From NCBI RefSeq assembly GCF_000227135.1, contig NC_018246.1:311956-375955 (forward strand): a stretch of 64,000 bases of DNA, given 5' to 3'. The notes under the pieces are model-generated. The model ran no database searches. It saw only the letters and a program-made list of their open reading frames with translations, and was not told the DNA's origin. The stretch comes from Leishmania donovani (taxonomy: Eukaryota; Euglenozoa; Kinetoplastea; Trypanosomatida; Trypanosomatidae). This document shows, piece by piece, positions 29,039-37,798 of this stretch (its first letter is position 1; every line of letters starts with the position of its first letter). A program made the position numbers and the translations under genes.

Positions 29039-29984
29039 GCGCGTGGTAGTCGAGCGCCTGTGCACAAGGTGTGGGTAGGGGAACGCGGGATAACTGCTGG
29101 TCCACTGACATCTGTGCGTGTGAGAGGGTGTGCATATGCAAGGTCGAACCCCTTTGTTTTCGTTTTTGGATGAGTGCGTTGCGCATTGGTCGTGACCGGA
29201 AAAGGAAAATCGTATCCGTGGACGCGGCATACACACAAAACAGCCCACGTGCGTATCCGTGAAGGAAAGCTGGCACGCGTCTCCTCGGTTCACGCATTCA
29301 GCTATCTATCCATCCCATGGCCAGGGACGTAGGGGTGAGAGAGGCAGGAGAAAGGGGAGAAGGGGGGGGGTGTGCCGAGATGGTCACATCAGCGACAGCC
29401 GTGTACTTGTGTCGTGCTTGATGTAGATTGTCTCACTCACTCTAAGCTGCCTCTGGGCACGCGATATGCCGCACCGCCGGCTCACGGATTTTAGCCGTGC
29501 ACGCGGGCGTGCGTCTGTCTGCTTGTGCATGCGAAGCCACCGCCTTCGTTGCTGAAGCGCGAAGCAGCGCTCTTCTCTGCTCAATCGCGTGGAACGTACC
29601 CTCTCATCACCATCACTTGCGTCGCTGATGACGATGATTTCTGCGTTGCTGTCCTGTCCCACTCTCCATCCCTCTCTTGTTGTGCCGTCCACGGGGAAAC
29701 CCTAACGCCGCTCAGAGCGCTTGTGGTCTGTCGTCTCTCTGCACATCCACGTGGATCTATTCTTGCTGCCGTCCTCTTCGTGTGCAACCCCCTCCCCTCC
29801 CCTCTCCACGGAAAGCTCACCACAGCGCAAGACGAGTACGTGCAGCTCTGGTAGAGTGCCGCCGCTGTTCTAAGCTGAGCACCACGACCCTTGACATACA
29901 AGAGGGGGTGGGGCACGTAACCCAGATTTTCTTATCACTCCGAAAGAGGCGGTGATACAGCACCAACCAACGGTAGTCGTTCAC
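29039..29984. other. Intergenic region upstream of the SNARE gene
   Basis: 0.95 kb. A G run lies at about 29364-29371. A C/T-rich stretch with two CCCCTCCC-like blocks at about 29755-29815 is the best splice signal for the next gene. No gene seen. Confidence 0.6.
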
Positions 29985-30692
29985 ATGGCGGCGGTGGTGG
30001 ACGCAAGCGGCACTGTGGAGGGGGAGCTGCGACAGGCGAAGGACACACTGAAAACGCTGTGCACGCTTGCCGAGCAAGCCGAGCGCGGCGCCATGGTGGA
30101 CTATGGCTTAGCCCAGAGACTCATGCACGAGGTTTCCGACCGCGTGCGGCCTTTGGCGCAAGGCACCATGAACAGCTTCGCCGGCACCACCGCCGTGTCC
30201 TCCAGCGGCGCCACGCTGCACGCTCGCGCCGGCGCCGGGTGCTCGCAAAACGTTACACCGCTACAACGACGACGCGCCGAGCAGGTGCTATCGGAGGTGA
30301 AGCTAATCGAAACGACACTGCACCGCTACGCCAAGAAGGCGGAGCAGCAGGCCACCTACGTGTCTGATCTGAAGTCGCTTGTCGGCAATGGCACCGGGGC
30401 GTATCGCCAAAACTACGAAGCGATGGACCACCTAGAGCGCGAGAAAAAGAGCCTGCAGTACGCTCGGCAGCGCATGCAGGCAATGGAGTCGGAGAGCCGC
30501 GATGTGCTGGCGGCCCTGCAAGATCAAGGTCGCCGACTTGGCGGTGTAGGTAGCAAGCTTGGTAATTTGCTGGAGACCCTGGGCGTGTCGAACATGACAA
30601 TTCTGCAGATTGTACGGCGGAACAAGGCGGATGCGTGGCTGGTGTACGGCGGGATCGCGCTGCTTCTGTTCTTCCTGTGGTACATTTGGTAG
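29985..30692 (+). CDS. Qb-SNARE, membrin/Bos1 type
   Basis: A 235-aa tail-anchored SNARE that would act in ER-Golgi or intra-Golgi vesicle fusion. The start chosen is ATG 29985; upstream frame has no ATG. The N-terminal half is a helical domain broken by a Ser/Gly/Thr linker near residues 65-85. The SNARE helix lies at about 150-210 with a Gln in the central region (VLAALQDQGRRLGG) followed by LLETLGVSNMTILQIVRR, close to the LGLSN stretch of membrins. The C-terminus is a single hydrophobic anchor (LVYGGIALLLFFLWYIW) with no lumenal tail. GOS1-type SNAREs are the main alternative; the LG(V/L)SN motif favours membrin. Confidence 0.82.
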   Translation: MAAVVDASGTVEGELRQAKDTLKTLCTLAEQAERGAMVDYGLAQRLMHEVSDRVRPLAQGTMNSFAGTTAVSSSGATLHARAGAGCSQNVTPLQRRRAEQVLSEVKLIETTLHRYAKKAEQQATYVSDLKSLVGNGTGAYRQNYEAMDHLEREKKSLQYARQRMQAMESESRDVLAALQDQGRRLGGVGSKLGNLLETLGVSNMTILQIVRRNKADAWLVYGGIALLLFFLWYIW

Positions 30693-31390
30693 TCGGCGCC
30701 TCTCCTCCTGCTCCCTCCACAAGAAAAGCGAACAGCTCGCATGGGGTGACGCTCGGGTAGAAGATCGGAGGAGGGCGAGTGCGAACACGCTCGATACATC
30801 CACCGCACATCATTGGCTTCTTGTTCGCGTGTGTGTGTGTGTGTGTGTGTGTGCGGATGTGTGTGTGTGTGGGGGGGAGAGGGCATCGTTTAAATGTGTG
30901 TTCCTCCTGCGTTTGCTCCGAACTCTCGCCCCCTCCCCTCTTCCCCACCACCACGAACGCCCACCCTCCTCTGCGTCACATTCGTTCCCTCTCTTCTTGC
31001 TGAAGGAAATGTGCGTGGGCCTGCACATGAGCATCCTTGGGTGTAGGTGTGCTCTCTTGGCCTCGATCGCCATCCGGGACTCCGGGGGTGGTGCGCCGTG
31101 GCACCCTCACCCCTTTCTTGTGTCTTCGTTGTCGTGCTTTCTGCTTTGGTGGGCCGGTCAAGCTGAGACGCTCCCTCCTCCTCCTCCTCCAGAGCTAGAG
31201 TGAGGGAGGGAAGGGGAGAGAGAGAGAAAGCGCCAGCGCGCATGCGTACAGCACACGCTCACAGAGCTGAGCAAGAGCAGCGGCATCTTCGACCGTTCAC
31301 GAACCCCTCGCCCCCTTCTCTGCTTCTTCTTTATCTCGCCCCTTTGTTTCTCTCTCTCTCTTGCTAGCACACCCGTGCACGCTGCGCGAG
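30693..31390. other. Intergenic region with GT microsatellite
   Basis: 0.7 kb. GT runs at about 30829-30870 are followed by a G run. A C/T-rich tract ending CTCTCTTGCTAG (about 31318-31367) is a textbook trans-splice acceptor for the next gene. No gene seen. Confidence 0.65.
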
Positions 31391-32149
31391 ATGGAGCTTG
31401 GTCAGACGCAGCGACCGCGCGCGCCGGTGGAACCGTTTCAGGAGTATGAGCCGCGCCGTAAGTGTACCGTGTGTTGCGGCCTCCGCTGCGCCGCCTTCGT
31501 CGGCACGACCACCTTCTGCGTCTCCCTCGTCTGCAATGCCGTTGTGCTTGGTGGTCGAGTGACGGACGGACGCGGTTGGCGCGGCTTCTTGAATCGCAAC
31601 GGACTCATCGCCCTGCCTGCCGCCGCCATCACCTTCACGCATCAGGTACTCCTCTCTGAGTCGTTGTGGAGCAAAAACAAAAAAACAGTGACGCAGGTGA
31701 ACACGCTGTCCGCGCTGTCGAACATGTCGCTCTGGGCCATAGGCACGGTGCTGTGCACGACCACGGCGCGCCGTTACCTGCCAGCGCGCAGCAGAGCCTA
31801 TCGTCTTGCCCTCTGGGAGTACCACCGGGCGCGCCGCGGCTGCGCGAACCCGTGGATGCCGACGATCTTCGGCCGTGTAACGGAGGACCTCGACTGGTAT
31901 AACGTGATGTGGACGCTGACGCTGTACCACCTGCTGTGGGGCATGGTGTCGGTCATGCTGGAGAAGGAGCTCGGCTCGCACTACGCCATGTTCTACCGAA
32001 ACTGGCAGTACAGCCGATGGTGCTCGCCGCGATGGAGGGAGTGGCGTGAGTTGGAGGTGCGTCGCCACGTGGACACGGAGCAAGCCGTCGCGCCGAACCG
32101 GTGGGGCACGTTTATCACGAATGATAAGTGGCGCACGCGCCACTTTTGA
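31391..32149 (+). CDS. Multispanning membrane protein, 252 aa, unknown family
   Basis: ATG 31391 (MELGQTQRPRAPVEP) lies 24 nt after a strong acceptor. The N-terminal 30 residues are hydrophilic with a CTVCCGLRC cysteine cluster at 25-33. Four hydrophobic segments are visible, at about 32-54, 71-88, 107-125 and 172-190. The loop between the third and fourth is basic (RRYLPARSRAYR) and the C-terminal 60 residues are hydrophilic and Trp/Arg-rich (YSRWCSPRWREWRELEVRR). No signal peptide or known family motif was recognised. GC3 and context support a real gene. The Cys cluster could be palmitoylated or bind metal, but that is a guess. Confidence 0.8.
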   Translation: MELGQTQRPRAPVEPFQEYEPRRKCTVCCGLRCAAFVGTTTFCVSLVCNAVVLGGRVTDGRGWRGFLNRNGLIALPAAAITFTHQVLLSESLWSKNKKTVTQVNTLSALSNMSLWAIGTVLCTTTARRYLPARSRAYRLALWEYHRARRGCANPWMPTIFGRVTEDLDWYNVMWTLTLYHLLWGMVSVMLEKELGSHYAMFYRNWQYSRWCSPRWREWRELEVRRHVDTEQAVAPNRWGTFITNDKWRTRHF

Positions 32150-32881
32150 GGCCATGCACTCCCTTCTTGCGGACGCCATGCGTGAGGAAGGTAATTGTGT
32201 GATCATAGGCAGCAAGGAAGACGGGGTGCGCGCACGGTGGCTGTCGATGCAGAGCAAGGGGTCAACAAACCCCCTGATGCCCTCCTTCTTGCCGTCTTGC
32301 CCCCGCCCGAGCGTCCTGTGCTCGCAGTTTTGCGAGCCGCATGCGTTTACTCACCTATCCCTTCAATCCTTCAAAAGAAAAACACGCACGCCGACATACC
32401 TCACTCATCCCCCCTCCGAAAACAAAACAAAAACGGGAGTCAACTGTTGGCGTTGCAGCGCTAGAAACCAACTCTCACATTTTAGGCGCGTCTTCTTCCC
32501 TCAGAGGCCAGAAGAGGAGATGCGGAGAGCACGTTGCGTCAACGCAGCTTTATATCCACACACGCACACGCAGAGAGACCTGCTCTCCTCGAGTTGCATT
32601 CGTTTCTGCCATTGGTCCGCTCCTCTCCTCTCTCCACTTCTCCTACTCTCTTCGCTTCCTTGCCACATACACACACACACACACGCACGCACGCACGCAC
32701 GCTCCCATCCGACCCCTCGTTCCTTGCACGCGCGCGCTCTTTACTTTGGTCAACGCACAAGTCCTACCATTTTCAACGAAGCTCTGTGGGTCTCTGTGCA
32801 CCCTCTAGCGCTCTTCTGTCTTTTCACTGCTCCTCTCCGGACCCCTCGCCTCACACCCTCCCACACCGTCAACCGACGTCC
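32150..32881. other. Intergenic region upstream of SRP72
   Basis: 0.73 kb. C/T-rich sequence at about 32590-32660 is followed by a CA/GCAC repeat at about 32667-32701. Several AG sites lie between that and the SRP72 ATG. The SRP72 frame is open through this region but lacks features of coding sequence. Confidence 0.6.
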
Positions 32882-35107
32882 ATGTCCGAGGTGTTAAAGC
32901 TGGAAAAGACGCTGCGGAAGCAGACGACGTCCGACGACGTGCAAGCTTCCAAAATCGCCTCCACGGCGGAACGCATCTTGTCCTTGCAGCCGAACCACGT
33001 GTACGCGATGCAGTGCAAGTCTGTCGCCCTGCTCCACAGCGGGCGGTTCGCTGCTGCGCTGAGCGTGCTAGAAAACCTCCAGCTCGAGGCAACGCCCTTC
33101 AAAAACAGCGCGACCTTCCACCTGCACAAGGCCTACTGCCATTACCGTCTCATGCAATACACTGAGGCCAGGGCGGAGCTGCAAGAGCGGCAGCAAAGGG
33201 GGCCCATGTCCGCGGCGGCCCGCCACCTGCTGGCCCAGATCCACTACAACCTCGAGGAGTACGCCGAGGCGGCCGCCATGTACGCGGAACTCGTAGCCGA
33301 CGGTGCCTACCGCGACGACGTGGAGAAACAGGAGCTGCTCACCAACTACACGGCCTCTCTATCCGCCTGTGCGCCGGAGAAGGTTGCGGCGGTGGTGCGT
33401 GATGAGGCGGACGAGAAGACACCTGACCTGCTCTTTAATCTTGCCACCGCTCAGGTGGAAGCGCAAAACTACGAGGCCGCGCAGGCCACTCTACTCCAAG
33501 CAGAGCAACTGTGTGCTGCCATCTTCCCGAAGAGCAAGCTGCGCTCTCTGAAAGATGCGCTTGCTGCTAGCAGTGAGGTGCTGCAGGCACAGCTCGGCGT
33601 CCAGCTCGGGGCACCGACGAGCATCGGTGGTAGCAGCTCTATCGCCACCTCACCGGAGCGCTGTTTCTTCAACGAGGTGTGCAGCAACTGGGTGCAGCAG
33701 GCGTACGTTGCCTTCATGCGGCACCGCGAAGATGACGCGCGACGCATTGTTGATCTGATCCTCACGTGCAAGCCGAGCTCCGCCGTCACGAGCGCCGTCG
33801 CCGGCATTCTGTATACGGCCCTGCAGCGCAGCGCGGACTTCTTCGACTCACACCGCAAGCTCAAGGCGGCCCAGCACGTCAAGGTGTTGCCGCGCCTCAC
33901 ATCGAAGCAGCTCATCGCCGTTCAGTACAACACGGCCCTGCTGCAGCTGAGCGCCGGCGCCCTCGACCGTTGCACCCGCACAGTAGAGCAGATGGAGAAG
34001 GCGCACCCTAACAACGAGCTGACGCACTCGCTGCGTCTCGTGCTGGCCGTGCGCGAGCTCAAGAAGAAGAAGCCCCTGCCAGCGAACTCGCCGTCGTCGG
34101 CCTCGAGGCCCACAAGGACCGCGACGGACAGCGCGCGTGACGTACAGGAGTGCGTGCGCAACTACGAAGCGGAGGCTACGCGGCACCAGGGTGCTGGGAG
34201 CTCGGAGGCCGGAAACCGGAAGCGCCATCGCTTCCTGCAGCTCATCACTGCCCAGCTCTTCCTCGAACAGGGCGACCTGGCGCACGCCGTGGAGACGCTG
34301 AAAGCGCTGGAGGACTCCACAGTGGCGCGGCGTCCGACGACGGTGATGACGATGGCCGCCTGGGAGGCGCAGATTGGCGACGTCAACGCTGCCATGGCGT
34401 TGCTGCGCGAGCGGCTCACTGCCACGACTTGTGGCTACTCTATCGCTGTAAAGAAGGCAGTATTGCTCTGGGCCGTCCAGGACCTCGCCATGGCTCGCGG
34501 CCACTACGCTGCTGTGGGGCAGCTGCTCAAAGCGGTGCAAGCTGCGGACGCAAGCCTGGAGAAGGACCGCGAGGTGACGGCGTTGCTGGTCATATGTCTC
34601 GCCGAAACGGACTTGGCTGCGGCGAAGCGCGTCATTGCCACCCTCGACGCGGACGCCGCGGCGGCGCTGAGCGGCGCTGGCAGCAACAGTCACACCGCCC
34701 CGTCGGATAAGCAGATCGAGGCGCTGGTGCGCGGGAATCCCGGCGCCGCCGCCATGAGCGAACTGGGGTATCGTCGCGTGACGGCGGTGGATCAGGAGGG
34801 CGCTGCCGCTGATGGAGGCCGCGCCGCCAGTGGTGCTGGCCTGCCGCAGCGCCGTCGCCGCGCCATGCGTCGCCCTGCGAAGAACATGGATGGCAAGCCA
34901 GACCCTGAGCGCTGGATCCCGATGTCGTTGCGCTCCTACATCAAGGATCTGCCGGAGCGACGCAAGAAGGAGCTGAGGCGGCTGCGCGCCTTCGACCAGG
35001 AGCAGAAGCGCCGTGCCGCAGCAGCGGCAAGCCACAAGCAGAAGAAGGACGAGCAACTTCAGCGGCAACATGTGGCAGAGGCCTCCCCCGTCGCCTCAGC
35101 TGCGTAA
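32882..35107 (+). CDS. SRP72: Signal recognition particle subunit SRP72
   Basis: A 741-aa SRP72 homologue, which with SRP68 binds SRP RNA and helps target ribosomes to the ER. The chosen start is ATG 32882 (MSEVLKLEKTL). Residues 1-600 are TPR-like helical pairs; visible units include HVYAMQCKSVALLHSGRFAA, SATFHLHKAYCHYRLMQYTE and LLFNLATAQVEAQNYEAAQ. A Ser/Thr/Pro insertion interrupts them near 400-430. The C-terminus carries the family RNA-binding signature PDPERWIPM (about 673-681) followed by LRSYIKDLPERRKKELRR and a basic, Ala/Lys/Gln-rich tail. Trypanosomatid SRP is unusual in its RNA partners, but this subunit looks standard. Confidence 0.9.
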   Translation: MSEVLKLEKTLRKQTTSDDVQASKIASTAERILSLQPNHVYAMQCKSVALLHSGRFAAALSVLENLQLEATPFKNSATFHLHKAYCHYRLMQYTEARAELQERQQRGPMSAAARHLLAQIHYNLEEYAEAAAMYAELVADGAYRDDVEKQELLTNYTASLSACAPEKVAAVVRDEADEKTPDLLFNLATAQVEAQNYEAAQATLLQAEQLCAAIFPKSKLRSLKDALAASSEVLQAQLGVQLGAPTSIGGSSSIATSPERCFFNEVCSNWVQQAYVAFMRHREDDARRIVDLILTCKPSSAVTSAVAGILYTALQRSADFFDSHRKLKAAQHVKVLPRLTSKQLIAVQYNTALLQLSAGALDRCTRTVEQMEKAHPNNELTHSLRLVLAVRELKKKKPLPANSPSSASRPTRTATDSARDVQECVRNYEAEATRHQGAGSSEAGNRKRHRFLQLITAQLFLEQGDLAHAVETLKALEDSTVARRPTTVMTMAAWEAQIGDVNAAMALLRERLTATTCGYSIAVKKAVLLWAVQDLAMARGHYAAVGQLLKAVQAADASLEKDREVTALLVICLAETDLAAAKRVIATLDADAAAALSGAGSNSHTAPSDKQIEALVRGNPGAAAMSELGYRRVTAVDQEGAAADGGRAASGAGLPQRRRRAMRRPAKNMDGKPDPERWIPMSLRSYIKDLPERRKKELRRLRAFDQEQKRRAAAAASHKQKKDEQLQRQHVAEASPVASAA

Positions 35108-35959
35108 AACGGCGATGGGCTTCGCGCGTGGTGACTTTCTGTCTGTTAATGTTGCCGACGGCCTGTCTTATCTGTAATGGATCTCTCGTGTGGCCATTTA
35201 TAATGCTGTCATGGCTCACTGTTTCTGTCCTGCGCCTCCCGCTTGCGCAGCTCACACAGCGGAGCTAGGTACAGTGTGTTCCCTGTGCTGGCACACTGCC
35301 GAAGTCGTTTTCCTTGGCTGTTGTCTATGAATGTGTGTGTGTGTGTCTCCCGCCCCACCGCCATCATCACGACCACGATTGTGAGTGGATTGCACGAGGT
35401 CAAACTGCCAAAAACCGATCAAAGAGCTCCTGTGGAGTAGTCTCTTGCCCCTCTCTCGCTCGGGTGCAACACTTCTTTTCGGTGACGGCACACTCAGGGG
35501 GAGTGCCGTTGGAGGTGAAGGATATGTCGGCTGTGTGTGTGTGTGTGTGTGTGTAGTGTATATAGCTTCTCATTGGAGGGAGACGCACCCCTCCCCCTCC
35601 CCCTTCTCCACCCTTCTCGATCTGTCTTCTCCGCGCTGACGACTGCTGCGCGCACCACAACCCTCACGTATGTGTACGTGTACGCGTGCCCCCGCGAAGG
35701 TTCTCGATTTGGTTCACACACACACACGTGCACAATACAAACACACGTAAGCACACATCGCTCCCTACCCCTGCCCCCTTCCCCCTTACGTTTGCCATCC
35801 CTGCTCGGGTGTGTGCTGCATTGTTTCTCCCCTCCCCTCCCCCCCCCAAAACAAAAAACACACGCCAACTGCAGCACGCACAGAGTTACCGGCCGCGCTC
35901 ATCCGCTCTCCGGAAAGTGGCCGCTCATCGACGAAGCTGATAAACGAAGTGCAGCCACA
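35108..35959. other. Intergenic region upstream of the ABCF gene
   Basis: 0.85 kb with a GT run at about 35533-35553, CA-rich sequence near 35715-35755, and a C/T-rich stretch at about 35760-35850 that should supply the splice acceptor. No gene seen. Confidence 0.6.
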
Positions 35960-37798
35960 ATGGGAAAGCCAAAGTACCTCAAAAAGAAGCAGGCCGCCGC
36001 CGCCGCAGGCTCCGAGGAAGGCGCGGACAAGGACGTGGGTGACAACACTGAGAGCACAAACGGTTCGCCGACGACGGCGAACGCGCTTGGCAAGAAGTCG
36101 GAAGCGGCCAAGGAGGAGCCGCACAGCTCCGGAGCCATGGTTTCCTTTGCCAACCCCGTCTACCGCCAAGGCGTGAACGACATACTCGTCGAGAAGCTTG
36201 ACATCAGCTATCAGGGCAACGCCATCCTGGAGAACGCGACGCTCAACCTCGTGAGCGGGCACCGCTACGGCCTCGTGGGCCCAAACGGGTGCGGCAAATC
36301 GACGTTGCTGCGCGTGCTGGGCTGCCATGAGATTCCCTTCCCGTCGCACGTGGACCGCTACTACGTTTCCCAAGAGGTGGAGGCCTCCGACATGTCCGCG
36401 CTGGACGCCGTGCTCGCCGTCGACAAGGAGCGCGAGAAACTCGAGTCGGAGATGGAGGATCTGGCGCTCGGTGACCAGGAGGACCCGCACGTGCTGAGCC
36501 GTCTGGATGACATCTACAAGCGTCTCGACGAGCTCGACGCCGACACGGCGGCCGCGCGCGCTGGCAAGATTTTGTTCGGTCTCGGCTTTACGAAGGAGAT
36601 GCAGCGGCGCCCGACGAAGGCGTTCTCCGGCGGTTGGCGTATGCGCATCTCGCTGGCGCAGGCGCTGTTCATCAACCCCACCGTGCTACTGCTGGATGAG
36701 CCGACGAACCACCTAGATATCGAGGCCGTTGTGTGGCTCGAGAACTACCTCAGCAAGTTCAAGAAGACGCTCTTCATGGTGTCACACTCGCAAGACTTCA
36801 TGAACAACGTCTGCACGGACATCTGCCACATGCACCTGAAGAAGCTTAACTGCTACGACGGCAACTACGACCAGTATTGCATCACCCGGGAAGAGAAGGA
36901 AAGCAACCAGATAAAGAAGTACCAATGGGAGCAGAACCAGATCAAGAACATGAAGGATTACATTGCTCGCTTCGGTCACGGTAGTGCCAAGCTCGCCCGT
37001 CAGGCGCAGTCCAAGGAGAAGACGCTGGCGAAGATGACCCGCGGCGGTCTCACGGACGCGGTCGTCAAGGACAGCCGCATCAACTTCGAGTTCCCGTGCG
37101 CCGGCCCGCTGCCACCGCCGATGCTGCAATTCCGAGAGGTCTCCTTCAACTACCCGGGTCGCCCGTCCCTCTTCACGAACCTCGATCTCGGCGTCAACAT
37201 GGATTCCCGCATATGTCTCGTTGGCCCCAACGGTGCTGGTAAGACGACTCTGACGAAGCTCATGTGCCGCGAGCTGGAGCCGACCGCCGGGTACGTAGCG
37301 AAGAACGCGCACTGCGTCATGGCCCGCTTCCACCAGCACTTTGTGGACCAAATCAACATGGATCTGACGCCGCTGGAGTGGATGTCGCAGGAATACCCGG
37401 AGGTGACGCAGCCGCCGATTTTGCGCAGTGCCCTGGGCCGCTTTGGCGTGTCTGGCAAAGCGCAGATGACGCCGATGAAGACGCTCTCGGACGGGCAGAA
37501 GTCGCGTGTGGTGTTCGCGTGGATGGCATACAAGCGCCCGCACTTTATGATTCTCGATGAGCCGACGAACCACCTGGACATCGAGTCCATCGACGCCCTC
37601 GCCGACGCCATCAACAGCTTCGAGGGTGCCGTCGTGGTCGTCTCGCACGACCTGCGGCTCCTGGCGCAGATCGCCGATGAAATCTGGATCGTTGAGAAGG
37701 GCGAAGCAAAGCGCTTTAATGGCGACATTGCCGACTACAAGGAGCACGTGCAAAATGAGGTGAGCCGCATGATGCAGAGCTACGCGGCCTCGCTGTAA
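35960..37798 (+). CDS. ABCF2: ABCF ATPase (ABCF2/ARB1-like)
   Basis: A 612-aa soluble twin ABC-ATPase without membrane segments. Family members associate with ribosomes; yeast ARB1 acts in ribosome biogenesis. The start is ATG 35960 (MGKPKYLKKKQAAAAAG), giving a lysine/alanine-rich N-terminal extension of about 75 residues. Domain 1: Walker A GPNGCGKST (107-115), signature FSGGWRMRISLAQA (222), Walker B LLLDEPTNHLD (D246, E247). The ABCF linker (about 300-370) is charged. Domain 2: Walker A GPNGAGKTT (422-430), signature LSDGQKSRV (509) and Walker B MILDEPTNHLD (D533). The LSDGQ form of signature 2 is, from memory, shared by ABCF2/ARB1. GCN20-like ABCF3 is less likely because the long N-terminal domain is absent. 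Confidence 0.9.
   Translation: MGKPKYLKKKQAAAAAGSEEGADKDVGDNTESTNGSPTTANALGKKSEAAKEEPHSSGAMVSFANPVYRQGVNDILVEKLDISYQGNAILENATLNLVSGHRYGLVGPNGCGKSTLLRVLGCHEIPFPSHVDRYYVSQEVEASDMSALDAVLAVDKEREKLESEMEDLALGDQEDPHVLSRLDDIYKRLDELDADTAAARAGKILFGLGFTKEMQRRPTKAFSGGWRMRISLAQALFINPTVLLLDEPTNHLDIEAVVWLENYLSKFKKTLFMVSHSQDFMNNVCTDICHMHLKKLNCYDGNYDQYCITREEKESNQIKKYQWEQNQIKNMKDYIARFGHGSAKLARQAQSKEKTLAKMTRGGLTDAVVKDSRINFEFPCAGPLPPPMLQFREVSFNYPGRPSLFTNLDLGVNMDSRICLVGPNGAGKTTLTKLMCRELEPTAGYVAKNAHCVMARFHQHFVDQINMDLTPLEWMSQEYPEVTQPPILRSALGRFGVSGKAQMTPMKTLSDGQKSRVVFAWMAYKRPHFMILDEPTNHLDIESIDALADAINSFEGAVVVVSHDLRLLAQIADEIWIVEKGEAKRFNGDIADYKEHVQNEVSRMMQSYAASL

Noticed and set aside
32534..32881. Upstream extension of SRP72 (and similar extensions of VPS36, ABCF, VPS53 and the 304-aa coiled-coil gene)
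   Set aside because: These extensions run through pyrimidine-rich or microsatellite UTR and would precede the splice acceptor; the first ATG after the tract was preferred.
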